A DNA stretch of 64,000 nucleotides from Ferruginibacter albus (GTDB lineage Bacteria; Bacteroidota; Bacteroidia; Chitinophagales; Chitinophagaceae). The DNA is taken from the NCBI RefSeq assembly GCF_020042285.1, contig NZ_CP083388.1:2630001-2694000 (forward strand). Direction: 5' to 3'. A program made the translations under genes and the position numbers. Every line of letters begins with the position of its first letter. Within the stretch, counting starts at the first letter, position 1. Of this stretch, positions 1-12,300 are shown in pieces. The notes below the pieces were generated by a model, which ran no database searches, was not told the origin of the DNA, and worked only from the letters and a program-made list of their open reading frames with translations.

Positions 1-2959
1 CTGTTGGACCCTGATTAGTAGAAAAACTTGGACTAGCCACACTTAAAGTAGTAATACAGGTGGGTGTACTATGTAAAGCTATACCTGTTATATTAACTAC
101 ATTAGCTGAACCGGCACTTGTTAAATTAGATGTAGTGAAAGAAGCGCTGTGTGAACTAAAAACAAGACTGGTTACAGAAGTAGAACCTACTGAATTAGTT
201 CCGGTAACAGTATATGTTATATCATACGTACCATCTGCCAGACTAGGGGCAGATAATGTTACTAATGACCCTCCATTACAAGAATTTGCAGCTGCACTTG
301 CAGTAATTGTACCGGTTGTTGGACCAGCACAAGGTGTGATTTTAGCTAATTGAAAATCAAGTACTTTACCACTTCCAATATCTCCAGAAATTATTGGACC
401 TGTGCCCGTACCTCCGATTGACGAATAAGAACCAGATCCTGTTGTGTCGGTACTTTCTCCAATTTTATTTAGATTGCCCATTGCAGCTGTTCTATTTAAA
501 GAAACAGTACTTCCAGTTAAAACCTGATCTGCAATTAATCTCCAATGTTCTGTTTTGCTTAAAGAATCTAAGGGAGCGTTAAAAGTTGCACTGCTAAAAG
601 TTCCTGTAGAGGCTGAAATTGTTACATTAGTAGCAGTTGTGGTATTCTTAGTTAAAACTAAAGGTAAATAATTTGTTGTTCCTGAACCTACAGGGAATGC
701 ATATTGAGCACCGTTTGTAGTATTTGAAGTCCATTTTACAGGTCCGTTAATATATCCTGAAGTATAACCTCCAGTTATAGCGCCTGTACCAGTGTTAGTA
801 ACACTTAAAAGATTTGTATTATCTGTTTCAATAATACCGGAAGAACCTGACGTAGGTAATGCAAGAACACCAGCCACGGATGTTGGTGTTTTTAATTTTA
901 CGTATGCTGTATTACTAATTGTTAAATTATTAAATGCGTGTGTGCCATTAGTTTTTGAAAAAGTTATTGATACAGTTCCAGAAGCAGTAGCATTTGCAGA
1001 CAAATAAATTGTAGTGCCATTAATGGCCAGAATACGAGTATTTGCAGCAATTCCGGTAACCGCTGTAGGGTTGCCCTCTCCTACTACTAATCCACTTGCA
1101 GAAGCCACAGTTGCAAAGGGAGATCCATTAACTGTAGTAATGTTAGTAGTGACAGCAGCAATACCGATGTTTTGTTGAGAGGATCCTCCAAAAGTAACAG
1201 TACCACCACTATTTGTAAACGTATTAAAATTCGTAAAATCTCCTTTAACTATCATATTACCCGAAGGAGCTATTAAGGTAGAACTGGTTTGAATGTTAAG
1301 GCCTCCACAAGTAAAAGGAGCTGTTCCTCCTGAAATAGTAATACTGCTAGCTGTTGAACCATCTCCGCAAGTTAAGACTCCATTTAAAGGCACACTTTGT
1401 GAAATAGTATATGGACCACCTGCATTTATAAATGTTACATTGTTCGGATAGCCAATAGTACTTCCAATTGTAGTACCCGAAGTAGCAAACCATAGACTTC
1501 CCACTACGCTAGTGGTATGTGTTGTATTTGCATCACCTTTATAGTAAAGAGTTGAATTAGGTCCCCATTTTGGACCATTAGATGCCGCGCTTCCACTTGT
1601 GTAAGTAATGGCAGCAGAATTACCATTAATAATAGAAAATATTCCATTGAATCTTGCATTACCTACATTTCCAAAATTTATAGGCCCATTTCCATCAGTA
1701 CTTAATGATATAAAATTATTAAGAGTTGGTCCTCCTTTTAAATTTATATCTGAACCCGAATTCGGGTTATAAAAAATCGTACCTCCGTCAGCATCAACAT
1801 CCCCGACTCCAGCTCCGTCTCCACTACTGGCTAAGTCTCCTGAAGTTTTATAAACATAGGTATATTTAGGAAATGAAATATAATTAGAGGTCAATTTAAG
1901 TATCCCTTTAGTTAAATACAAAGCTCCTCGCTGATTACTACCTCCAATATTTATAGGATTAGTGTAACCATAACCTGATAAACTAACTACATCCGTAGCA
2001 TTTGGGCAAAGTACTGTTAACCTGCCCAAAATTGTTGTACTAGCTGAAGTATTTAAGTTATTAATACCTGCGCCATTTTTATTAAGTATGATATTTCCTG
2101 TGCTAGTTGAATCGTTACTACCTACACAATCAAATGTAACTCCTGAATTGATTGTCAGAGTTCCTGAGACAGCAAAAATGAATTTAAGTGTATTTTTATT
2201 TGTACCTGTACCTGTAACTGTAGCATTATTAAGATTAAGAGAAGTATTAAAAATGCCTGAAGCATTATTAGTAACACTCCATGCGGTTGATGCTAAAGTA
2301 ATTGTACCGGCAGTTGCATTAAATATACTTGTACCAGTAGCATTGTTGGTAAGCACTCCGTTTAAAGTTAAATCACTAGTGCAATTTACGGTAGTACCTG
2401 ATCCTATAGTAATACCATTAAATACGTTTGATGTAGGTGTTCCAGAAAGTGTTTGTGTCCCAGATTTATTGAAAGTCACATTCACAAGTCTATTAGAACT
2501 TACTACAAAATTAACTGTACCATTATTTGTGAAGTCTCCTGCAACATTTAAGTTGTGAGTTACAGCATTGTTGCCTTGGCAGGTAAAAGTTCCACCAGTA
2601 TTTACCTGTATGTTACCAGATACAACTAAAGTACGAGCTGTCGTGTTACCGGATTCACCCATTGTCAAAGTTCCTCCACTTTGAATCGTAAGACTATTAC
2701 ATGTTGCATTACCTGAAGAAGTTCTTACAGCTACTGTAAAATTACCTGGTATTGTAACATTATCACTTGCTGTAGGCACAGACGCTCCAGATGAACCACC
2801 AGCAGTCGTAGACCAAGTGCTTGTAGCATCCCAGTTACCACTCGCAACAGCAAATCTTTGTGCAAATCCAGCAGAAAAAGTAAATAAAATTACCCCCAAA
2901 AGGATAATTTTTTTACTAATACCGTTCTTCACGGCTAGCAAATCATTATTCATAATCAT
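1..2959 (-). CDS. Giant secreted surface protein, beta-helix-like N-terminal region (partial, runs off left edge)
   Basis: This open frame reads leftwards without a stop from about 3031 to base 1, so at least 986 residues are visible and the C-terminus is outside the window. I start it at the ATG at 2959 because this gives a compact signal peptide (basic start, hydrophobic core ILLGVILFTFSAGFAQ). The ATG at 3031 would add 24 residues with no signal character. The mature start (SGNWDATSTW) and the repeated 'GTL/NNLTI' strands, with Thr/Ser/Gly/Asn richness, resemble the beta-helix N-terminal regions of the proteins at 3353-14041 and 21976-26802. All three share a 'GPVKW...FPVG' block (here about residues 730-760). 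Paralogy to those T9SS cargo proteins is visible; export by T9SS is inferred because the sorting domain is not in view. Function is probably adhesive or matrix-forming. No enzyme domain was recognised. Confidence 0.8.
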   Translation of the reverse strand, partial: MIMNNDLLAVKNGISKKIILLGVILFTFSAGFAQRFAVASGNWDATSTWSTTAGGSSGASVPTASDNVTIPGNFTVAVRTSSGNATCNSLTIQSGGTLTMGESGNTTARTLVVSGNIQVNTGGTFTCQGNNAVTHNLNVAGDFTNNGTVNFVVSSNRLVNVTFNKSGTQTLSGTPTSNVFNGITIGSGTTVNCTSDLTLNGVLTNNATGTSIFNATAGTITLASTAWSVTNNASGIFNTSLNLNNATVTGTGTNKNTLKFIFAVSGTLTINSGVTFDCVGSNDSTSTGNIILNKNGAGINNLNTSASTTILGRLTVLCPNATDVVSLSGYGYTNPINIGGSNQRGALYLTKGILKLTSNYISFPKYTYVYKTSGDLASSGDGAGVGDVDADGGTIFYNPNSGSDINLKGGPTLNNFISLSTDGNGPINFGNVGNARFNGIFSIINGNSAAITYTSGSAASNGPKWGPNSTLYYKGDANTTHTTSVVGSLWFATSGTTIGSTIGYPNNVTFINAGGPYTISQSVPLNGVLTCGDGSTASSITISGGTAPFTCGGLNIQTSSTLIAPSGNMIVKGDFTNFNTFTNSGGTVTFGGSSQQNIGIAAVTTNITTVNGSPFATVASASGLVVGEGNPTAVTGIAANTRILAINGTTIYLSANATASGTVSITFSKTNGTHAFNNLTISNTAYVKLKTPTSVAGVLALPTSGSSGIIETDNTNLLSVTNTGTGAITGGYTSGYINGPVKWTSNTTNGAQYAFPVGSGTTNYLPLVLTKNTTTATNVTISASTGTFSSATFNAPLDSLSKTEHWRLIADQVLTGSTVSLNRTAAMGNLNKIGESTDTTGSGSYSSIGGTGTGPIISGDIGSGKVLDFQLAKITPCAGPTTGTITASAAANSCNGGSLVTLSAPSLADGTYDITYTVTGTNSVGSTSVTSLVFSSHSASFTTSNLTSAGSANVVNITGIALHSTPTCITTLSVASPSFSTNQGPT

Positions 2960-3093
2960 TGTATTTCTTGATAACAAATTAGAATGGGCGCCAACAGGGT
3001 CAGCAGCATAGCAACGTAAATTTCTATTCATATAAATAGTTAATAATTGAAAAAAATTTCAAGGTTATAATGCAAAGGATAAATATGGACAGC

Positions 3094-3109
3094 GTATAAT
3101 CGTTTATAC
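3094..3109 (-). promoter_or_regulatory. Inverted repeat with AATCGTTT core, candidate operator
   Basis: GTATAA and TTATAC arms flank TCGT, giving an inverted repeat with the core AATCGTTT (AAACGATT on the gene strand). It sits about 135 bp upstream of the ATG at 2959. The same core occurs upstream of the genes starting at 14041 and 37074, and with one change upstream of 26802. The CG centre with flanking A/T arms resembles LacI-family operators, but the regulator is unknown. Confidence 0.4.
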
Positions 3110-3244
3110 AATAGCAACAGTTGACAGAGGTACGCATATGGCATCTAAATGAAGATGATCTTGGGGATATAATCGTTGCAATAAAAATAACGAACTATAG
3201 CCTCAAAGAGTCATTATATCAAAAAGATATAAAAAAACACAACC

Positions 3245-3281
3245 GAAAAAAGTCAATTTTATTTTATAAACAATTGACTTT
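3245..3281 (-). terminator. Rho-independent-like terminator of the giant type A cargo gene
   Basis: On the minus strand a 10-bp stem (AAAGTCAATT paired with AATTGACTTT, 13-nt loop) is followed by a T run. It lies about 72 nt past the stop codon at 3353. Stem and T-tract orientation fit termination of minus-strand transcription. Confidence 0.65.
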
Positions 3282-3352
3282 CATATATCATAAAATCAAA
3301 TTAATAATATCGATATATAATATCTTGTATTATTAATATTTCCTAGTATCTG

Positions 3353-6300
3353 CTAGTAAACAACCTTCACTTCGCTTCTATATCCATTCGGACCATTCAC
3401 TTCCAGGTGATAAATTCCTTTTGCCATTCTGCCATCAAATCTTATCGTTTCTTTCGTATTGATAACATCATGAGCTAACTCATTTACCTGCATCACCTGT
3501 CCTATATTGTCCAGTAATCTTATTTTGTACTTTCCTGTCAACATATTGGTCATTTGCAGATTGATGATGCCATTTTGAACAGGATTAGGATAAACGGCTA
3601 TAGCAGGCGGTAGATCATTTGTGAACGTAACTACAACTATCGTACTATATTGGAAAGTATTATCTATACCAACGCTCCTTATACGATAGTAATTATTGCC
3701 GTCTGATGCATTGGCATCTATCCATTTATAATCTATTACAGTACCATTTATTGAAAAAACCGTTGCCACTTTTACAAAATGAATACCATCTGTTGACCTT
3801 TCTACATCATATTGTTTAATATTCAACTGGTTGTTCACTTTCCATTGTACAGCAATATTTTGTTCCTGCTTAATTGCTTTTATATTTACAAAGGTCACCG
3901 GCAGCGGATCACTGTTATCGATAGCAGCAAATACAATCCGGAAACGACCTGCACCTTGCGAAGCAGCATTAGCTGTTACTGTGAATTTCACGGTTGTAAC
4001 ATCGCCATCAGCCAAACTAACCGGGGTAGATGTTTGCAGGAATTTATCTTCCAATGTTGCTTTCAATCCTTCTTTTGCCAGGTCGCTTGCTCTTAGATCA
4101 ATGCTATACTGAGTATTTTGTGTTAGAGCAGTAAGGTTCAAATAAATAGTATCGCTTGCCTTTATCCCTGATCTTTTTTCAATTGCTACCGATTTTTTAA
4201 AGCTATAGATCGAAATATTTTCATTCGGATTGGTGATCTTACGTGCATCTTCCAGCCAATTCAATGTATCGGCATATTTCTTATCATATAATACTACTGC
4301 ACCATCATCAAGCGAGCTAGATCCATCTGATTCTATCGCGTTTAACCTCACTGTAAAGGATTGTGCGATCGGGTTTACAGGACGGAACACCAGGGCTGTT
4401 TGTGTTGCTTTATTGTTTTCAAAGAAAGAAACAGGATCGGTGGTTCCAAAATTGATGATGAATGCCTGTCCTGATTCAATCTTACCATCTCCGAAAGAAC
4501 TAACATGCGGAGTAGAAGCATAAATACCAGGCGTACCATTATAAGAGAATGCTACAAAAGCACCTACAGATTCGCTGCCGGTCATCATCGGATCCCATAC
4601 ATAATAATTGCTTCCTACAATAGTTGGATATTTTCTAAACAAGCTATCCAGGTTCAATTCTGATGCATATGGATTGCCCACCATCTGGAAGCTTGTACCC
4701 GGTGCTGTAAATTGAATTTGATTTTGCTTCAACGTTCCTTTTGCTCTCAAAATAGTTGTTGTTGAAGGATTGAAAGGCGGAGTAGTAACTACTACTGATC
4801 TATCGCCCCGTATAAATAACATATACCCGGGCTGACTATTGATCAACGACGTATTCGTTTGTGGAATAGTTGTCCACGTGCCGCTTAAATATTTAATAGA
4901 AGGGTTATTGGTAGCAGCGTCATCATAACCTGTTGCACTTGAAGTAGTAAGGGTATTGGTTATTTCTGTACCATATCCCGGATGAGGATTTACCGGCGCA
5001 TAACGGTTAACGTTAGTAACGCCTTCCTGCCAGGAATCATTAATTGTTTGCGAAGTAGTTTCCAATGGAGCTGTCACTAATCTCCAAGCTCTGCGGCTGC
5101 GAACAAATCGTTCTACAACTACTTCGCCGCTTATAGCATTTCCTGAATTCGCTCCTGCATTTGTCAGATCGGCTATTCTTGCCGTTCCTCCATTTGCTGA
5201 ATCTCTTGATAACATTGTAAGATTATCATGCGTATTGAAAGTAGCATTATCAATATTTCCGAAAGAGAATGCACCGGAAATATTCAATGTATCATTTGCT
5301 GTGCTTGCTAAGGATAATGCAGTATTACTATCTATAAGATTTTTAATTGTTTTGCCAACAAATGTACTACCCGACAAGGTTTGCGCCGATGATCCGTTCA
5401 TCTGCAAAGTACCGCTCGTTAAATTGAAGATACTGTTATTGGTAATAGTACCTGATACAGAAAGCTGTCCCGAACCATTTACTGTTACAGACGGAGCAGC
5501 GGAGAAACCGGCAAATGTGGCGATTGTAATATTCTTTACAGATCCATAACCTGAAGATAAAACAGGATAATAAGGTATCTCACCTGTAAAGCTGCTTGCA
5601 GGAATAAGTACATCTGTTGTTTTATCGGGAACACCTCCACACCAGTTACTTGCATCATTCCAATTGGAGCTGGTAGTACCCAGCCATTTACGATAGGTGG
5701 TAACGGTTACGGTTACACTCTTTGTGTTGTCACTTGCAGTTGCAGCACAAGGGCTTGCACCTCCTTCTGCTCTTACATAATATGTAGCAGTAGCGGTAGC
5801 GGTAACAGTTGTACTTGCATTACCTGCGGTAGTAGTTGCGCCTACTTTGGTTGTAAAAGATGCATCGGAATACCATTGCCAGTATGCGTTTGTGCCCAGG
5901 GTACCACCCGTTTGGGTCAAGGTAATAGCACTACCCGTACATACGGCAGTAGCTGATAGGCTTACTGATGTTGCAGGCGTTGATTGTGTATTAACGGTTA
6001 CGGTTACACTTTTTGTGTTATCACTTGCAGTTGCAGCACAAGGGCTTGTTGCGCCCTCAGCTCTTACATAATAAGTTGAAGTACCTGCAGGAGTAATGAT
6101 TGTAGCTGCATCTGTTGCGGTGGTCGTTGGTCCCACTTTGGTGGTAAAGGATGCATCGGAATACCATTGCCAGTATGCACCTGTACCCAGGGTACCACCC
6201 GTTTGTTTCAAGGTTGTGCTATTGCCTGCACATACAGTAGCAGCAGTTGCACTCACTGATCCCGCAGCTACAGATTGTGTATTAACGGTTACGGTTACAC

Positions 6301-9300
6301 TTTTTGTGTTATCACTTGCAGTTGCAGTACAAGGGCTTGTTCCTCCTTCTGCTCTTACATAATAAGTTGTAGTACCAGCAGGAGTAATGGTTGTACTGGC
6401 ATCTGATGCTGTGGTAGTTGCCCCTACTTTGGTTGTAAAAGATGCATCTGAATACCATTGCCAGTATGCACTTGTACCCAGGCTACCTCCGGTTTGTGTT
6501 AAGGTAATAGTACTACCCGAGCATAAAGCAGTAGCTGATGAACTTACTGATGTTGCAGGTGTAGATTGCGTATTAACGGTTACGGTTACACTCTTTGTGT
6601 TATCACTTGCAGTTGCAGCACAAGGACTTGTTCCGCCCTCGGCTCTTACATAATAAGTTGCTGTACCTGCAGGAGTAATAATTGTAGCTGCATCTGTTGC
6701 GGTAGTCGTTGGTCCCACTTTGGTGGTAAAGGATGCATCGGAATACCATTGCCAGTACGCACCTGTACCGAGACTACCACCCGTTTGTTTCAAGGTTGTG
6801 CTATTGCCTGCACATACAGTAGCAGCAGCTGCGTTTACCGATCCTGCAGCTACAGATGGCGTAGTAACGGTTACGGTTACACTCTTTGTATTATCACTTG
6901 CAGTTGCAGCACAAGGAGATCCTGTATTTTCTGCACGCACATAATATGTTTTGGTTGCTGTTGCAGTTATGGTAGTACTTGCATTTCCTGCTGTTGTTGT
7001 AGTACCTACTTTACTTGCTACTGAGAAGCTGGGATCCGTGTACCATTGCCAATAGGCACCGCTTCCCAATGTTCCGCCGGTTTGTGTTAATGTTACTGAA
7101 CCGCTACCACACATGTTTGATACCGATGCACTAACTGAAGTAGCCGGGCTGGAGGACGTGTTAACTGTTACAGTTACACTGGTAGCAGCTAATAAATTAC
7201 CTGTTGAACAAGGAGCTGTTCCTCCTTCTGCTCTTAAATAATAAGTTGTTGTACTTCCAACTGTAGTTGTAATGCTTGCATCAGCAGCTATGCTTGAGTC
7301 TACAATAGTAGAAGTATTAAAAATTGTACCGCTGGTATACCATTTCCACTTGGCTCCTGTACCTAACGTTCCTCCTGATTGCTTAAGTGTTACAGATGCA
7401 GAACCACATGTAGACAGCGGATTAGAGCTGTTGGCTGATAGTACTGAAGATGTTACGCTTGACGGCTGATTGACCGTTATTGTTCTTGAGAGACTGGCTA
7501 ACACACCACTGCTTGCAGGACAATTCTGATTATCTTTAAGTGTATCAATTGTGTATGTTGTAGTAACAGTAGGACTTATTGCTACAGTGGGTGCAGTTAC
7601 TGAAGTAGTTCTGCTGCCCGTTGAAAGACCGCCACTGGTACCATTGGTTGCAGACCATTTATAATACCAACCAGGACTGCTACTGGTAGAAGTGGTAAGT
7701 TTAACTGCAAACGCAGTTGAGCCTCCTGCACACAATGTGGTCAAAGGAGATGGGTTAAATGTTGCTGTAGGTGAATCAATAAGTACACTTACAGTCTGGA
7801 ATGTTGTTAAAGCAGGGCAACCCGTTAAATTTCCCCCTTCAGGTTTTATAAAAAATACAAGCGCACTATTGAAAGTGGTATACGAGGTCATTATAAACTT
7901 GGCATCACTTGCCTGAGAAGTAGCGCCGCTAATAGCAGTAGCGGTAGCAACACTTGTTCCCTGGTACCATTGCCAATGATCTGCAGAACCTAAACTTCCG
8001 CTTGCTGTATTTTTTGTAAGTGTTAATGCGTTACTGGAACATGAAAATACAGGACCCGTACTTCCATTAGCCAAGGTATTACCTGAGGTTGGCAATACAG
8101 GCTGCACATTTACATTTGCTACAACACTGTCAGGAGGTGTAACTGTTGCTGTACAAGGCGAAGATGTGCCTTCTGCCCTTAAATAATATACTGTTCTTGT
8201 TGAAGGTGCATCCACCCAAAAAGCATTTGCAGAAGTCAATTGTGGTCCGAATGGTTGCGTATAATTTTTATCATTATACCATTGCCAGTAAGCACCTGCT
8301 CCTAATGTTCCACCGGTTTGAGTTAGTATAACTCCTCCAGTATAGCTTCCGTTTATATTACAGATATTCACACTTGTACCTGTACTTGTTGGAGCTTTAG
8401 AAGGCTTTATTACAACGACAGTTGCGCTACTTGTCAGATCCGTAGGTTGAGATTGACAAGACTGATCTACCAAACTTTTAAGTGAATAAGTAGTAGTTGT
8501 GGTAGGATTAACTGTTCTACTCCAGGTGCCAGAACCGGAACCTGTTATAGTAGAATTATCATTAAATGTTAACGTCCAGGCGCCATTCGCCGTAATAGTT
8601 CCATTGATAGCGGTTGTATCCGGATTATTACATATACTAGTACGATTAGCACTTGTAACATTTGCAGTAGGCCGTGTTGCAATAGTTACAGTTACCGTTT
8701 TGGTTATGTCATATACTATCGCAGCACAAGGACTTGTTCCTCCTTCAGCTCTTAAATAATACGTAGTATTAACAGATGGAGATACATTCAAACTGGCATT
8801 TGACGAACTTAAGTGGCCACCTACCGTGGTAGTAAAGCCTGCATCTGAATACCATTGCCAGTAAGCACCGGTTCCAAGGCTGCCCCCTGTTTGAGTAAGC
8901 GTAATATTATCAACACCTGCATTACAAATAGTTGCAGCAGATTTGTTCAAAGCTGTTGGTGCAACAGATATCGTATTAACGGTAATGGTTACACTACCAA
9001 CAATCGTATTGGAAGCAACGCCACATCCGCTTACCCCTCCTTCTATTCTTAACCAATATTGAGTAGTAGAAGTTGGTGATACAGAAACGCTGGCATCAGC
9101 CGGTAAAGTAGTAGAAGATACTCTTGTTGACGGATTAAAGATCGTGTTACTGGTATACCAATTCCAGTTTGCCCCTGTTCCTAAACTACCGCCTGTTTGA
9201 GATAAAGTAATACTGCTACCACTACATATTGCGGCTGATGAGTTTAATTGGGTTGGTAATATAGAGGGTTGATTAACTGTTACTGTTACAGCCTTAGTAT

Positions 9301-12300
9301 TATCTGATAATAAATTTGCACAAGGGCTGATAATTCCTTCTGCTCTTAAATAATAAGTAGTAGTAATTGTTGGCGACACAACTAATGTTGCTGCGCCTGT
9401 TAAATGCCCCCCTACAGGAGTTGTAAAACCAGCATCTGAATACCATTGCCAATAAGCTCCCGGGCTTAAAACGCCACTGGATTGACTAAGTGTTGTAGAT
9501 TGACTTCCATTATTACAAAGTGTTGCTGAAGATGTATTTAATGCTGTATAAATAGTTGTCTGTTGATTAACTGTTATTAATACCGTAGATGAATAAACAA
9601 TGCTACATGCACCGCCATGTGATAATACACGGTAATACCTGTTAGCAGTTAAACTACCCATTGCTCCTGAGCTCAACGAGGTAGCAGCAGAAGATGGAAT
9701 AGAATGAATATCGGTTACAAAATTATCAGATGAATATTGCCATTCATCGATGGTGCCACCAACACCCGTTACATTAAGCGCTATAGGGCTGCTTCCGCTA
9801 CAAATAGTTTGATCTGCAGTAGCTGTTCCTCCACTCGGTGCAGCAGACAGTGTTGTAGATGCTGCAGGAGCAGAAGCAATAAGATAATTACGTGTAGAAT
9901 CTTCACTGCCATTCCAGGTATATGGAATGATCAGGTAATTATAAGTACCCGTTCCCACCGCATCTGTATAGGATGCAATATTACCTTTTAATACAGTTAA
10001 AAGAGTGGTCCCCGATTGAGCAGCGGTTATTGACGCTTGAGTAACAGTTGCACCATTTACTATCCCTGCAGTTGTAGGATTAGTTCCATCACTTCTGCGT
10101 AAAATAATATAATTGCTATCGGTTGCTTTACTAAGATTTTTTGGGAAAGTTGCGACATTCCAACTTAAAGCAACACCCGTACAAGAAGCTGAAGAAGCAG
10201 CAAACGAAGAGACCTGAGCAGTTGGAGGACTTGACAATGTCCAGAAAGTAGCAGTAGTACTAACACCTGTCACTCCTTTGCTGTTAGTAGCGTAGCCAAT
10301 ATAATAATAATGTGTTTGAGGATTTAAACCAGTTCTGCTTCCAGTGTAGGCGGCAGATGGAGTTATTGGTCCACCTCCATTAGCTAATACATTAGAGCTA
10401 ACAGGACTACCTGTAGTGTTATACGCAGTTCCATAAATTGAAACGGGAGTAATGGCAATGCCATCCAAACCGGCGCCTCCCGATTGTACCGTTGCTCCTA
10501 ATGACGCAGATACATCTGTAATACTGGTTGCCGTCGGGTTTATAACAGTAGGTGGTGTTTGACAGCCAACTAAAGTAGCAGTACCGAATTGTGAAGGATT
10601 GCTAAATGCAGAACCATCAGTTGCATTCCATGCAGTTTGAGTAGATCTTGTACCACTTGCATTATCATTATCATTTACACTAATATCAAAACCAAAATTT
10701 TGCAAATCTGCCATTGTTGGAGTATACCCGAATAAGGCTGTCCACGACATTCTTGCTTCCAAAACATATCCAGGAGCAGTGCCGTTCATGAATGTCTTCA
10801 TGCTAAAAACAGTATTCGTACCTGTAGCCATTCTTGTAAAAGCAGTTCCTACAAATTGAGTAGCACCCCCTGCAGATTGTCCGCTGATTGCAGAAGCACC
10901 CAGATTAAATCTTAACTGATTATCGTCAACGCCGTCATAAGAAGTTCCGGTACTTGCGTTAGGGTTAATTACTAATTCAACACCATCAATATCCCATAAG
11001 CTTCTGTCCGGATTTAAAGGAGCAATCGAAGTAGCAGTTCCCGGAGGGACACCACCGCCACTTTGCATAGTAGAAGTTGAAGGCAAATATACTAAAGTAC
11101 CCGGATCAGTTACCTGAACTAATAAGTAAAGAGAATCTGCGCTCCACATAGATTTCCAGTAAGTACCACCCGCAACGTTGTTTATATCGGAAGTACCTCC
11201 AACAGTAACTTTTGTAATTGAATTGCTTGATGCGGAAGACCAAATTGCATCAATAGTACCATCAATTGCGGGTCCTGTAGTAGTAGTTTTATTAAAATAT
11301 TGAACGCCTGCATTGGTACCGCTTGGAGAACTACAACTAGCCGTTCCGGCTAATAAAGTTGAAGTGATAATAGTATTAGACCACGCCGAAGAACCGGTTA
11401 CGTTAACTGCTTTAACTCTATAATAATATGTAGTAGCTGGTAATAAATTAGTGAATATACTTGTAAGTGTTGCTGATGAAAGATTGGTCAGGTTAGTAAT
11501 ACCTGTAGTAAAACCGGCATCTGTCGCAATCTGTACTGTATAAGTAAATGTTTCTGTTCCTTGTCCTGTTGGAGCGGTCCAGTTAGCAGTTATTGAAGTT
11601 GTAGTTGAAGTACCGGCAGTAGTTGCTACCGGAGCATTAGGTAGTGTGGTAAATGTTAGATCGGTACCATTGCCAACAGTACTTGTTTTCGCTTTAAAAG
11701 TATATAATGTATTTGGCGTTAAGCCTGTTAAGAAAGCAGAATCAGGTATTGCTGTTGTACTTGGATAAACACCGGTTGCATTTCTTATTGAACTAATGGA
11801 ACTAGTACCGGAAGACGAAGTCCCCCATCCAAAACTGATAGCTGCAGCCAAACCTCCAGTATTAAAACTTCCGTTTATAGTAGCAGATGTTGTTGTTATA
11901 GATGTTGCAGGTAACGTAACTATAGGGCTGGGATTTGAAATAGCAAAGAAAAACGGAGAAGATGTTCCAATATCACTCGAAGTAGAAATAGTAGAACCCG
12001 AAACAGTTCCTCCTAAATTGCTGTAAGAACTATTAGATGAAAGGCTTTGACCGTTTGAGCCTGCTATTACGCTTCCTACACTTATACTAGTAGGTCTTTG
12101 TAATGAAACTGACGAACCTGCTATCAAAGATGAACTTGTTGTTAACTTCCAGTATTCAGTTGAACTCAACGTATTAACTGTAGAACCACTACCGCCAGAA
12201 CCTGTATTAAACGCTTCAATTATATTAGTTGTAGCTGAGTTGGGTGTTTTAGGAGTTATTGTAAACGGTAAATAAGCAGACCCTGAGCATCCGGGTGTTG

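Larger units (their letters stand above)
3032..3352. other. Intergenic region between two giant surface-protein genes
   Basis: This 321-bp AT-rich gap separates two minus-strand genes. It holds a hairpin terminator for the right-hand gene (3245-3281) and a near-palindromic AATCGTTT element (3094-3109) upstream of the left-hand gene. An open frame at 3121-3336 on the plus strand has no start signal, no recognisable domain and very AT-rich codons. I treat it as non-coding. Confidence 0.6.

Noticed and set aside
2088..2558. 156-codon open frame on the plus strand inside the left giant gene
   Set aside because: Antisense to a long, continuous, signal-bearing frame. Its Val/Pro/Leu-rich product is what low-complexity Thr/Asn/Gly coding gives in reverse. 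Many similar frames at 5.2-12.9 kb and 15.7-19.7 kb were dropped for the same reason.
3121..3336. 71-codon plus-strand frame between two giant genes
   Set aside because: Lies over a terminator and an operator-like element, has AT-driven codons, no start context and no family signature.
5701..7161. Regular direct repeats that could look like a CRISPR or satellite array
   Set aside because: The period is 291 bp with no short repeat/spacer structure, and the frame is open throughout. These are protein repeats.
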